Assembly (NCBI GenBank): GCA_001595885.1 | Contig: LSSH01000040.1 | Coordinates: 1-19,525, forward strand | Direction of reading: 5' to 3' | Length of the DNA stretch: 19,525 bases | From: Candidatus Proteinoplasmatales archaeon SG8-5 | GTDB taxonomy: Archaea > Thermoplasmatota > Thermoplasmata > SG8-5 | Shown here: piece by piece, positions 1 through 7,453 of the stretch | How positions within the stretch are numbered: the first letter of the stretch is position 1 | Layout: each line of letters opens with the position of its first letter | The notes under the pieces: model-generated | The model's input: the letters and a program-made list of their open reading frames with translations, nothing else | What the model was told of the DNA's origin: nothing | Databases searched by the model: none | Program-made: the position numbers and the translations under genes

Positions 1-180
1 ACAATGACTCCCGAGACAGTTGCCAATGCGTTTGCGGGAACAGGATACACAGCCGTCGAAGGATTCAACGCCACCGCACCATACAACATAAGTCCACTCG
101 CGGACACCTATATGATGCAGCCGGGAGAAGGATACTGGGTTCACGTGCCAGCGGACACAATTTGGCTGGTCAACTGGTAG
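1..180 (+). CDS. C-terminal end of a secreted or surface protein (5' truncated)
   Basis: Frame 1 is open from the first base to a TAG at 178-180, giving about 59 residues with no start in view. The peptide is rich in Thr, Ala, Gly, Tyr and Trp and has almost no Lys or Arg. It ends in a YMMQPGEGYWVHVPADTIW-like tail. Tails with a 'PGxGYWV' turn are known at the ends of large exported proteins in Thermoplasmatota and other archaea, where they look like a small repeated beta domain. The role of the whole protein cannot be told from this end. A hairpin followed by a T-rich run lies about 20 bases after the stop, so this is the last gene of its transcript. Coding is well supported; the surface location is inferred. 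Confidence 0.7.
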   Translation, partial: TMTPETVANAFAGTGYTAVEGFNATAPYNISPLADTYMMQPGEGYWVHVPADTIWLVNW

Positions 181-198
181 AAGTCAGGTACATTAAAT

Positions 199-240
199 GG
201 AGAGCCCCGTGCTCTCTCCCCTTCCCCTTTTCTATTTCTT
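199..240 (+). terminator. Hairpin plus T-rich terminator after the exported-protein gene
   Basis: GAGAGC (200-205) and GCTCTC (211-216) form a perfect 6-bp stem around the 5-nt loop CCCGT. A pyrimidine- and T-rich tract follows at 221-240. It lies between the stop at 180 and the convergent end of pyrE at 240. Read from the other strand the T-run is on the wrong side, so it mainly serves the plus-strand gene. Confidence 0.6.
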
Positions 241-758
241 TACATTCCAGAGAGCTCTCTCAGCTTGGCGATGTTGGCAAGGGACATCATCTTGACCCCG
301 ATGGAGGCCAGGTTCTCTTCAGCGCCCTCCTCCCTGTCCACTATGACTACGGCGGTGTCCACCTCGCCGCCGGCTTCGCGGACCGCTTTGATTGCATTCA
401 CCAGGCTTCCCGCTGTGGTGGCCGTATCTTCCACGAAGAGTACCCTGTCGCCGGGAGAGAGGCCGCCCTCCACAAGGTTCTGTGTGCCATGGTCTTTCTT
501 CCCCTTCCTGACCATGAGATAAGGGATGCCCGTTTCAAGGGACAGCGCGGCGGCAATTGGCACCGCGCTGAGCTCTACGCCGGCAATTCTGTCGTGACCG
601 CTGACGAGTTTACCTATCGCTACCACGACCTTCTTCAGGAAATCGGGTTTTGTGATGGCCACGCGCAGGTCAATATAATAATCGCTGGTCTTACCGGAGG
701 CCAGGGTGAACTCACCTGTCCTGAAGGCCCCTGATTCGATTATCTCCTCCTCGAGCAT
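240..758 (-). CDS. pyrE: Orotate phosphoribosyltransferase
   Basis: Joins orotate to PRPP to make orotidine 5'-monophosphate, step five of de novo pyrimidine synthesis, in the cytosol. The 172-residue protein has the usual length of archaeal PyrE. Visible marks are the orotate-side segment FTLASGKTSDYYIDLR (17-32), the flexible-loop region VRKGKKDHGT (83-92) with its Lys/His residues, and the PRPP-binding signature VLFVEDTATTAGSL (106-119), where the two acidic residues contact the ribose. The ATG at 758 is chosen because the N-terminus MLEEEIIESGAF matches the family. It lies about 37 nt from a TATA-like element, leaving a leader of roughly 10 nt without a clear ribosome-binding site. The gene is transcribed alone. 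It converges on the upstream exported-protein gene and is separated from carS by a structured spacer. Confidence 0.95.
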   Translation of the reverse strand: MLEEEIIESGAFRTGEFTLASGKTSDYYIDLRVAITKPDFLKKVVVAIGKLVSGHDRIAGVELSAVPIAAALSLETGIPYLMVRKGKKDHGTQNLVEGGLSPGDRVLFVEDTATTAGSLVNAIKAVREAGGEVDTAVVIVDREEGAEENLASIGVKMMSLANIAKLRELSGM

Positions 759-1065
759 TTGAATGACCGGCCACTTGATAGGTCGGGTTCCATAAATACT
801 TTGATAAATCTTTCATTAGTCTGAGTTTAAGAACGAATTGTCGGATGCGGGACAAACCATCAAGCATCCCTGCATCCGACCTGACATGGCAGAACGCACA
901 AAGCAACCACGAATGTCAAGGACTCGCAACACATGCAAACGAATCGTCGGATCGACTCCAGGCAACACCAACCGAAGCATCGGACCAGGCATTTCATCAA
1001 TCTGAAAACGAAGAGAAATGTCTAATGTTCCATAATCGGCAAACACCAAACGAAGAGATTATGGG
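759..1065. other. 307-bp spacer between pyrE and carS with a strong hairpin (840-880)
   Basis: No convincing gene is present; the short open frames here show no family features. The spacer holds the pyrE promoter and a perfect 9-bp inverted repeat: GTCGGATGC at 840-848 and GCATCCGAC at 872-880. The stem continues inward with GGGA (849-852) and TCCC (867-870), leaving only T871 bulged, so about 13 bp close a 14-nt loop. The heptamer GTCGGAT occurs again at 946-952. A second pair of related segments, GGCAACACCAACCGAAG (961-977) and GGCAAACACCAAACGAAG (from about 1038), also repeats. The hairpin could be a 3' structure of the carS transcript or a small RNA. No poly-T run follows it. Confidence 0.5.
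788..801 (-). promoter_or_regulatory. TATA-like element for pyrE
   Basis: The minus strand reads AGTATTTATGG (790-800), centred about 37 nt upstream of the pyrE ATG at 758. This is a suitable place for an archaeal TATA box with a short leader. A second AT-rich stretch lies further upstream at 803-815. Confidence 0.45.
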
Positions 1066-1632
1066 TTACCAGGGCACATCCTTCTTCCCCAATTTATAGC
1101 CTATGATGTTCAGCCCCCTATGCAGAAGCGGGATTAGGATGATTATCCCGATGAAGCCGACCAGGTACTCGCCATCGATGAAGTTGTCCACGAACCAGGT
1201 GAACTGGAGTATTAGCAGGAGCAGAACGGCGACGATGAAGAAATCATATTGGTCCAGGATTGGAAATTCGGCTCCCTGGGCTTTCTTCTTCCGGCGCTTG
1301 ATGAAGCTGCCGACAAGGTCGCCCAGCATAGCCCCGAAGGCCATGAGGAAAAGGATGAAGAGGGTCGGAAAGAACTCCTCACTCCACAACCAATCAGGCT
1401 CGTCCAGCTCCAAGGCCAATCTCCATTGGAGAATACCCAGGCCCGTGCTAAGGAGCACGCCGCCGATCAGACCTCTCCATGTCTTGCCATCGCCGAAGAC
1501 GCGGGTGCCGTCCTTCATCTTCCTGCCAAGATCGATGGCTGCGCCTCCTCCCACCAATACGGCTATCGAATTGGGGATGAGCATCGGGAGCAGGAGCCAA
1601 AAAGCGCGTGGTATGACCAGGAGGATGTCCAT
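1066..1632 (-). CDS. carS: CDP-archaeol synthase (DUF46 family)
   Basis: Transfers CMP from CTP to unsaturated archaetidic acid to make CDP-archaeol, the activated intermediate for polar head groups of archaeal ether lipids, in the membrane. The protein has 188 residues, slightly longer than many homologues. It shows the family signatures near the N-terminus: IPNSIAVLVGGGAAIDLGRK (19-38, at the end of helix 1) and DGTRVFGDGKTWRGLIGG (41-58). About five hydrophobic helices follow, with a basic cytoplasmic loop FIKRRKKKAQGAEFPILDQYD before the last two. The C-terminus ends LGKKDVPW. The ATG at 1632 lies about 25 nt from a TATA-like box, so the transcript is probably leaderless. The gene is divergent from the KaiC-like ATPase. 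Its presence is one of the clearest signs that the window is archaeal. Confidence 0.95.
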   Translation of the reverse strand: MDILLVIPRAFWLLLPMLIPNSIAVLVGGGAAIDLGRKMKDGTRVFGDGKTWRGLIGGVLLSTGLGILQWRLALELDEPDWLWSEEFFPTLFILFLMAFGAMLGDLVGSFIKRRKKKAQGAEFPILDQYDFFIVAVLLLLILQFTWFVDNFIDGEYLVGFIGIIILIPLLHRGLNIIGYKLGKKDVPW

Positions 1633-1650
1633 CGCTCCCCGATAGCAAAA

Positions 1651-1662
1651 GCCATATTTAAT
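1651..1662 (-). promoter_or_regulatory. TATA box of carS
   Basis: The minus strand reads ATTAAATATGGC (1651-1662), centred 25 nt upstream of the ATG at 1632. This spacing implies a leaderless mRNA. Confidence 0.5.
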
Positions 1663-1701
1663 GATGATTTGTAACTGGTTCCGAGTCTGGCCCTTTGGTG
1701 A

Positions 1702-1714
1702 ATCTATTTATACC
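1702..1714 (+). promoter_or_regulatory. TATA box of the KaiC-like ATPase gene
   Basis: CTATTTATACC at about 1704-1714 lies roughly 35 nt before the ATG at 1744. A short GGTG at 1734-1737 may act as a weak ribosome-binding site. The box is about 45 bp from the carS promoter on the other strand. Confidence 0.5.
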
Positions 1715-1743
1715 TACCAGCCTATTATCATAGTGGTGTTTGG

Positions 1744-2445
1744 ATGAACAAGATTCCGACATACATCGAGGGGTTTGACGAGGTTCTCGACGGAGGCATC
1801 CCTGCGGGTCACGTTGTATTGATCTGCGGTACTCCGGGAACGATGAAGACGTCACTCAGCTTCAGCATCATGTACGAGAATGCGAAGAGAGAGAAGCTTA
1901 AGGGGCTGTACATCTCCTTTGAGGAGACATACGAGAGCCTCAAGGGGGCCATGTTCGAACTGGAGATGACGGATATTGACCAATTGGAGGTTTACATGCT
2001 CGATATTGGCAGGATACGCAAAGAACACCCGCAGGAGGAACTCACGCATAATTGGCTGAACGTCCTGACGACATATATCCAGAAGAGGGTCGAGGTGGAC
2101 GATTTCGACATCATAGTCATTGATTCGCTCGCCGCCCTCCATTCGCTGGCCAGCCTGAAGAACCCGCGGCTGGAGCTGTTCCACTTCATCAGGTTCCTCA
2201 AGGAGATCCATTCCACGGTGCTGCTCATCTCCGAGATATCGCACGGTTCCACCTCGCTGGTGGCCAACGACGAGGACTTCCTCGTGGACGGCATCATACA
2301 CCTGAAGATGCACGAGGTCGGGGAGAGCGATTTCCAGCTGAGGATCAACTGCGTAAAGATGAGGAGGACCAACCACCAGAGGGGCTGGTACCGGCTCATG
2401 CACGGGAAGAAAGGCTTCAACACCACGCCCGTGATCTCGGAGTAA
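1744..2445 (+). CDS. RecA-superfamily KaiC/RAD55-like ATPase
   Basis: A 233-residue single-domain P-loop ATPase of the archaeal KaiC/RAD55/GvpD group. The group is implicated in signal transduction, and no specific substrate can be assigned. The N-terminus (IPTYIEGFDEVLDGGIPAG, 4-22) is the usual lead-in of KaiC domains. Walker A is GTPGTMKTS (29-37), where Met34 replaces the Gly normally found before the Lys. The glutamate pair after the next strand is SFEET (58-62), and Walker B is DIIVIDS (122-128). The C-terminal segment VKMRRTNHQRGWYRLMHGKK (204-223) matches the part of KaiC domains that contacts a neighbouring subunit, so a ring is likely. There is no second KaiC domain, unlike cyanobacterial KaiC. 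The gene stands alone, divergent from carS and convergent with topA. Family confidence is high; function is unknown. Confidence 0.85.
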   Translation: MNKIPTYIEGFDEVLDGGIPAGHVVLICGTPGTMKTSLSFSIMYENAKREKLKGLYISFEETYESLKGAMFELEMTDIDQLEVYMLDIGRIRKEHPQEELTHNWLNVLTTYIQKRVEVDDFDIIVIDSLAALHSLASLKNPRLELFHFIRFLKEIHSTVLLISEISHGSTSLVANDEDFLVDGIIHLKMHEVGESDFQLRINCVKMRRTNHQRGWYRLMHGKKGFNTTPVISE

Positions 2446-2542
2446 ACACACCCTTGTTTGGACTACGTTATGGTTCTAGCACGTCAGGTGAGAAGACATA
2501 ATCCACTCTGAATAAGAATTCCTTTTCGAGGTAAATTGCCAA

Positions 2543-4576
2543 TCATTTCTTCCTGGACTTCTTCCGCCTTACGTTGGCCTCGCAGCTGATGTCGAGGCAC
2601 ATGACCTCAGGTCGCCTGCGCTTTGCTATGAGCTTGATCTGAGGCCCCTCGCAATCGGTGCATCTCTTCTCGTGGAGCACAATGTTGCCGTACTGGGGCA
2701 AGGGATATGTGCGCTCACAGTCTGGATATGATGTGCAGCCCACGAACCTCTTGCCGCGCTTTGATTTTCTGATTACGAGATCGCCATCGCAATCCGGACA
2801 TTCGACGAGCCGCATCTGCTCCCTCAGGGCCTCGTTGACCTCTCTCTTGATGTTGTCCCTGTGCTCCATCAACACATCCAGGCTCTGTGCCAGCATCCCC
2901 TGGGATTCGTTGACCACGTCTTCCTGGTTCTTCTTCCCTTTCTCGATCTCGGTCATGTCATCCTCTAGCATTCTGGTCATGTCCGGTTTGGATACCATGT
3001 CAGCGTTGTCCTCGAGGGCCTGTATCACCGCTCTGCCGGTGGTGGTCGGGGTGATGTCAGTGCCCTGCACGTAACCTCTGTCATAGAGTTTCTGTACTAT
3101 CTCGTGCCTCGTGCTCTTGGTTCCCAAGCCGAGATTTTCCATCTCCCTGATGAGGTGACCCTGGGTGAATCGCTTGGGGGGTTCTGTCTTGCCCTCCCTG
3201 CCCCGTACTCCCACGATGTTGACCTCCTCGCCCTTCTTCAATTCCGGAAGGAAAATCTCCCTTGGGCTGAAGTACGGATAATAGGCGTACCAACCCTGGT
3301 CAATCACCTTGTAACCGTTGGCATTGAAGTCCTCGCCGTTGACGTCGAAGGTGGCGTTCGAGCTGATCACATCCGCAGGTGGGGCCAAGGTCGCAAGGAA
3401 TCGCCTCACGACCAGTTCGTATATCCTCCAGTCATCGCCGGAGAGCTTTGCCTTCGTGGCCGCCCCCACTGGGTGTATCGGCGGGTGGTCGGTCGTCTCC
3501 TTCTTCCCCCTGGAGGGGCTCATCTTCTTCTGGGCGAGAATCTTCTCCGCCTCCTTCTTGAACTCTGACTTCTTCAGCTCCTGGAGTATTGTTCGAAGCG
3601 GCAGCGATGATGGATACACCGTGTTATCAGTTCTCGGGTAGCTTATCAGGCCGTCGTTGTACAGCCTCTCTGCAACTGCCATTGCCCTCGCCGCCGATAT
3701 CCCCATCCGGCTGGCCTCCGCTAGGAACTGGGTTGTGTTGAACGGTGCGGGCGGGTATTCCTTCTTCTCCTCGGAATTATATTCCTTCACCTTGGCGATC
3801 TCGGCGTCCTTGACGGTGGCGAAGACCTTGTCGGCCTCGTCCTTCTCCCAGAACACGCCGTGGGCATGCTTGGCAAAGAAATGGCGCGTCTTCTCCAGGT
3901 CGACCAGAATCTCCCAGAACGGCTTGGGCTCGAAGGCCTCTATCTCCTTTTCCCTGTCCACCACGAGGGCAAGGGTCGGGCTCTGCACCCTTCCCACCGA
4001 AAGGAAGTCCGCTCCCATCTTGCCGGTGGCCGTTGACATGAAACGCGTGAGCACGGCACCCCAGGCCAGGTCGATTATCTGCCTGGTCTCTGCCGCTGTT
4101 GCCAGGTTGTTGTCCAATTCTATGAGATTATTGAACGCCCTCTGGACCTCGGCTGCTGTGAGGGCGGAGAACCTCGCCCTGCGGATGGTCACGCCCGATG
4201 CCAGGTCCATCACTCCGACTGCCTCCGCGCCAATGAGCTCGCCCTCCCTGTCGAAGTCGGTCGCGACGATGACCGTGTCGGCTTCCTTGGCCAGGTTCTT
4301 GAGAGCTGTGATGATCCATCCGGCCATCGGGCTCTTGATGGGAGGTGTCTGGACCATGTCCTTGAGGTCGTCCATATTCCAGTTCTTGAACTCTTTGGGA
4401 TAGTCAAAATTGAGAATGTGCCCTTTCATTCCTATGACCGCGTACTCGATGCCGTTGATGGGGAACCGCAGCACTGGAACCTTATTCACGTAGGTCTTCT
4501 GGTAATTCCCCTTCGAAAGTATGGCCGCTACCCTTTGAGCCGCGTTGTTCTTTTCGCATATGATGACGCTGACCAT
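2543..4576 (-). CDS. topA: DNA topoisomerase I (type IA)
   Basis: Relaxes negatively supercoiled DNA by cutting one strand through a 5'-phosphotyrosine. The 677-residue protein has the full type IA layout. The Toprim domain includes a glutamate near residue 8 (ICEKNNAA) and TDFDREGE (106-113), whose acidic residues bind magnesium. FLSVGRVQSPTLA (191-203) follows. The active site LISYPRTDN (310-318) has the catalytic tyrosine at about 313. The C-terminus carries two zinc ribbons: one with four cysteines at about 593-620 and a second at about 639-665, followed by the basic tail RRKKSRKK. There is no helicase domain, so this is not reverse gyrase. The ATG at 4576 is about 28 nt from a strong TATA box, so the mRNA is probably leaderless. 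aCPSF2 lies upstream on the same strand but ends before that TATA box. Confidence 0.95.
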   Translation of the reverse strand: MVSVIICEKNNAAQRVAAILSKGNYQKTYVNKVPVLRFPINGIEYAVIGMKGHILNFDYPKEFKNWNMDDLKDMVQTPPIKSPMAGWIITALKNLAKEADTVIVATDFDREGELIGAEAVGVMDLASGVTIRRARFSALTAAEVQRAFNNLIELDNNLATAAETRQIIDLAWGAVLTRFMSTATGKMGADFLSVGRVQSPTLALVVDREKEIEAFEPKPFWEILVDLEKTRHFFAKHAHGVFWEKDEADKVFATVKDAEIAKVKEYNSEEKKEYPPAPFNTTQFLAEASRMGISAARAMAVAERLYNDGLISYPRTDNTVYPSSLPLRTILQELKKSEFKKEAEKILAQKKMSPSRGKKETTDHPPIHPVGAATKAKLSGDDWRIYELVVRRFLATLAPPADVISSNATFDVNGEDFNANGYKVIDQGWYAYYPYFSPREIFLPELKKGEEVNIVGVRGREGKTEPPKRFTQGHLIREMENLGLGTKSTRHEIVQKLYDRGYVQGTDITPTTTGRAVIQALEDNADMVSKPDMTRMLEDDMTEIEKGKKNQEDVVNESQGMLAQSLDVLMEHRDNIKREVNEALREQMRLVECPDCDGDLVIRKSKRGKRFVGCTSYPDCERTYPLPQYGNIVLHEKRCTDCEGPQIKLIAKRRRPEVMCLDISCEANVRRKKSRKK

Positions 4577-4596
4577 GTTTCCGGTGGATGAAGCAT

Positions 4597-4610
4597 TCCT
4601 TATAAAAATC
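4597..4610 (-). promoter_or_regulatory. TATA box of topA
   Basis: The minus strand reads GATTTTTATAAGG, centred about 28 nt from the topA ATG (4576). It fits in the 48-bp gap after the aCPSF2 stop at 4625, which supports separate initiation of topA. Confidence 0.55.
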
Positions 4611-4624
4611 TTGGGGATGATTAT

Positions 4625-5854
4625 TCAGACATTGACCATCTCACCTTCTTCAGGTGAGATGACCGTGAAATCCTCTGCCTGCAGATCCGCAGCCAGTGCC
4701 TCGCGGTTGTCTCCGTGGCACAACACAACGGTCTCGGGCGAGCATTCCCTGACGAACCGCAGGAGCTCCGAGTGGTCGGCGTGTGCGGAGAAATCATAGA
4801 ACCCGACCTCGCAATCGATCTTCATCGGGGTCTCCCCGTACATTATCTCGCCTGTCTCGAGCAAGCGCCTGCCGTTCGTATCCTCGACCTGGAACCCGGT
4901 CAAAAGGACCGCGCTCTTGGGGTCGTTCCTCCGCTCCTTCAGATAATCGAGCACTGGGCCGCCGTCCAGCATACCGCTGGTGGTGACTACCGCTTGGCCA
5001 AGGCCGATGGCCTCCCTTTCGGCGGCATTCCTGACGATGCGGGTCCTGCCCATGGTCTTTCTCAACTTCTCCACGGACCTAACGTATTCGTTCATCTTCA
5101 CGAACTCTCTGTTTACGGCACGGCCCATCCCGTCGAGCCAGACCTCGAAATCCGAGTTCATGAGGATCATAAGGACCTCCTGGCTCCTGCCGACCGCGAA
5201 CGCCGGGATAATCGCCAGACCCCCGCGCTCGACCACCTCCCTGGTCTTTTCGATGAACTCGTACTCGGTTTTGCTCCTCGGCGGATGGTTCCTTCCCGAA
5301 TACGTGCTTTCGATCACCAGCACATCGCATTCCACCGGGGATGTCCCGTTGACAAGGTGGGTATCGAGAGTGTTTATGTCGCCTGTGAACAACACAGATT
5401 TATCCGATATCAGCTCGAACATCGCGGCCCCTGGTATGTGACCGGCCGTGTGTACCATTACCTCGATGTTGCCGACCTCGACTGACTCGTCGAACGCGGC
5501 CTCTTGGAAATACCTCCTCATAACCCGGACGTCGCTCTTTTCGTACGGGACCGGATAGCCTTCCGAGGACGAGACCTTCACGCTGTCCTCAAGCAGCATC
5601 TTGCCGATGTCGATGGTCGGCTGCGTGGCTATCACGTCCACACCCTGCTGCGCGCACAGCCAGGGTATCATCCCTGAGTGGTCTATGTGCGCGTGGGTGA
5701 GAAAGGCCAGGTCCACTGGCGGCGGTTTGATGGGGTACTTGGGAGGTTTTGAAGGCGTGAGTCCGCAGTCGAACAGGAACCTCACTCCGTTCTCCTCGAG
5801 GTACAGGCACAGACTGCCCACCTCGCTCGCACCTCCCAGCAATCTCAGCTGCAT
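4625..5854 (-). CDS. beta-CASP metallo-beta-lactamase ribonuclease, aCPSF2-type
   Basis: An RNA-processing nuclease of the CPSF-73 family with 409 residues. All landmarks are present: HAHIDH (54-59, motif 2), HTAGHIPGA (135-143, motif 3), FTGDIN (156-161, motif 4), the beta-CASP motif A glutamate in VIESTYSGR (180-188), motif B SAHADH (356-361) and motif C LCHGD (378-382). These histidines and aspartates bind two zinc ions. The enzyme lacks the N-terminal KH domains of aCPSF1, the factor that ends archaeal transcripts, and is about 230 residues shorter. It is therefore closer to aCPSF2 or a short archaeal RNase J. The division between those two cannot be settled by eye. The ATG at 5854 starts MQLRLLGGASEVG, the conserved first strand, and lies about 26 nt from a TATA box. 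Confidence 0.9.
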   Translation of the reverse strand: MQLRLLGGASEVGSLCLYLEENGVRFLFDCGLTPSKPPKYPIKPPPVDLAFLTHAHIDHSGMIPWLCAQQGVDVIATQPTIDIGKMLLEDSVKVSSSEGYPVPYEKSDVRVMRRYFQEAAFDESVEVGNIEVMVHTAGHIPGAAMFELISDKSVLFTGDINTLDTHLVNGTSPVECDVLVIESTYSGRNHPPRSKTEYEFIEKTREVVERGGLAIIPAFAVGRSQEVLMILMNSDFEVWLDGMGRAVNREFVKMNEYVRSVEKLRKTMGRTRIVRNAAEREAIGLGQAVVTTSGMLDGGPVLDYLKERRNDPKSAVLLTGFQVEDTNGRRLLETGEIMYGETPMKIDCEVGFYDFSAHADHSELLRFVRECSPETVVLCHGDNREALAADLQAEDFTVISPEEGEMVNV

Positions 5855-5870
5855 GAGGGGGTAAATACTG

Positions 5871-5888
5871 TCCTTATATTATAATTCA
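5871..5888 (-). promoter_or_regulatory. TATA box of the aCPSF2-type gene
   Basis: The minus strand reads AATTATAATATAAGG (about 5873-5887), centred about 26 nt from the ATG at 5854. This indicates a leaderless transcript. The rest of 5889-6060 shows no gene or clear signal. Confidence 0.55.
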
Positions 5889-6063
5889 ATGTCGCATGCA
5901 GACATGTTTGGCTGGGAAAGAGCTCTTTGGCCTGTTGACTGCGTTCAAGGGTCGTACTCAATGCATCTCGACCTTATCCTATTCTAGATCCGTTATATGA
6001 TGATGCAACGCTGATCCCCCTCTTCAAGCCCTACAATGGATATTTGAGCTCGGTATGAAAACC

Positions 6064-6107
6064 AAAAAGGTTTAACTCAAGAGAGCTTTTCCGGGCAGAC
6101 AGGGGGC
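6064..6107 (+). promoter_or_regulatory. Putative promoter and ribosome-binding site of the PaaK-type gene
   Basis: AAAAAGGTTTAAC (about 6064-6075) resembles a BRE/TATA element. About 30 nt downstream lies AGGGGG (6101-6106), a plausible Shine-Dalgarno sequence 7 nt before CTG 6114 and directly before ATT 6108. Its position argues against the TTG at 6138, which would be 31 nt away. Confidence 0.4.
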
Positions 6108-6137
6108 ATTTATCTGTTCGAACCAGAGCTTGAATCC

Positions 6138-7409
6138 TTGAAAAGAGACGCCTTGGAAGACCTGCAGATGGAACGGCTGAAGAAGATGGTCAGGTATTCC
6201 TACGACAACGTGCCGATGTACAGGAAGAGGATGGACGAGGCAGGTGTGAGTCCCGACTGTATTCGAAATCTCGAGGATTATACCAAGGTGCCTTTCACGG
6301 TTAAGGACGACCTGAGGGACCACTATCCGTACGGGATCCTGGCTGTGCCAATCGAGCAGGTGACCAGGATACATGCGTCGTCCGGCACAACTGGTAAACC
6401 CACGGTGGTCTCTTACACGAGAACCGACATTCACACGTGGACCAGGCTCATGGCCAGGACCTTTGCCGCTGGAGGTATCAACTCCAGCGACATCATGCAG
6501 ATCGCCCTGGGCTACGGGCTGTTCACCGGCGGATTGGGATTCCATTACGGAGCCGAGCTACTCGGTTGCACGGTATTGCCCACGGCGACCGGGAACACCA
6601 AGCGCCAACTGATGATGGCCAAGGACATGGGCTGTACCGTGCTTTCGGCCACCCCATCATACGCGGCCTTCATAGCGGAGGCCGCGGTGAAGGAAGGATA
6701 TGACCCTCACAAGGACTTCAAGTTCAGGATAGGTATGTTCGGTGCCGAGCCCTGGTCGGACGAGGCCAGGTTGAGGATCGAGGCTGCCCTCGGATTGCGT
6801 GCCCACGACGTCTACGGCATGAGCGAGTTGTACGGACCCGGTGTGGCAGTCGAGTGCGTTCACCAGGACGGATTGCACATCTGGAGCGACGAGTTCCTGG
6901 TCGAGGTGATCGACACCGACACCGGCGAAGTGCTTCCTGAAGGCTCGCATGGCGAGCTGGTTTTCACGATGCTCACAAGGGAGGCCATGCCTCTGCTGCG
7001 GTACAGGACCCGGGACCTGGCGACCGTGAAGTATGAAGAATGCCAGTGCGGGCGCTACCATCCGAGGATAATGAGGGTCAAGGGCAGGAGCGACGACATG
7101 CTCATCATCGGCGGCGTCAACGTCTTCCCGAGCCAGGTGGAGACCGTCCTGATGAAGATGGAGGGTGTGGGCGATCAGTACCAGATAGTGGTTGACCGCG
7201 ATATCCTGGACAAGCTTCACCTGAAGGTCGAGGTCGACGAGAGGCTCTATAACTCGCCCGATTACGACCCCGCTGCTTTCACCAAGCTTCTTGGCGAGGA
7301 GCTGACCGCAATAATGACGATCCGCGTGAGAATCGAGCTGATGGAGCCTGGCTCATTGCCCAGGACAGAAGGGAAGGCAAAACGCGTCATCGACCTGAGG
7401 AAGGAATGA
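6138..7409 (+). CDS. paaK: PaaK-type aryl-CoA ligase (phenylacetate-CoA ligase family)
   Basis: An adenylate-forming enzyme that activates a carboxylic acid with ATP and CoA. In the best-studied members the substrate is phenylacetate, but archaeal relatives include other acids and coenzyme F390 synthetase, so the substrate is open. The 423 residues (counted from TTG 6138) show the P-loop HASSGTTGKPTV (about 76-87), the adenylate motif YGMSELYGPG, the hinge region YRTRDLA, and the C-terminal motif MLIIGGVNVFPSQVE. TTG 6138 is the first accepted start codon, but it lies inside the conserved N-terminus. The in-frame codons from 6117 read FEPELES, matching the family's opening 'DPEIET', and AGGGGG (6101-6106) precedes an in-frame CTG at 6114. 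The true start is therefore probably ATT 6108 or CTG 6114. This is the first gene of the five-gene plus-strand run. Confidence 0.88.
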   Translation: MKRDALEDLQMERLKKMVRYSYDNVPMYRKRMDEAGVSPDCIRNLEDYTKVPFTVKDDLRDHYPYGILAVPIEQVTRIHASSGTTGKPTVVSYTRTDIHTWTRLMARTFAAGGINSSDIMQIALGYGLFTGGLGFHYGAELLGCTVLPTATGNTKRQLMMAKDMGCTVLSATPSYAAFIAEAAVKEGYDPHKDFKFRIGMFGAEPWSDEARLRIEAALGLRAHDVYGMSELYGPGVAVECVHQDGLHIWSDEFLVEVIDTDTGEVLPEGSHGELVFTMLTREAMPLLRYRTRDLATVKYEECQCGRYHPRIMRVKGRSDDMLIIGGVNVFPSQVETVLMKMEGVGDQYQIVVDRDILDKLHLKVEVDERLYNSPDYDPAAFTKLLGEELTAIMTIRVRIELMEPGSLPRTEGKAKRVIDLRKE

Positions 7410-7453
7410 TATCGTGAACGGGCGTCATCGTAATATGAGGAGGGGAATGCTCA

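Noticed and set aside
162..734. 190-codon open frame on the plus strand
   Set aside because: It runs antisense over pyrE, whose catalytic motifs are intact; the peptide has no family features.
712..1099. Three short open frames in the pyrE-carS spacer
   Set aside because: They overlap one another on both strands, cover the hairpin, and have low-complexity peptides with no ribosome-binding site.
3657..4403. 248-codon plus-strand frame
   Set aside because: Antisense to the conserved topA core and Ser/Ala-rich as expected for a shadow of a GC-rich gene.
2543..4576. Reverse gyrase
   Set aside because: No helicase domain precedes the Toprim domain; the length of 677 residues fits plain topoisomerase I.
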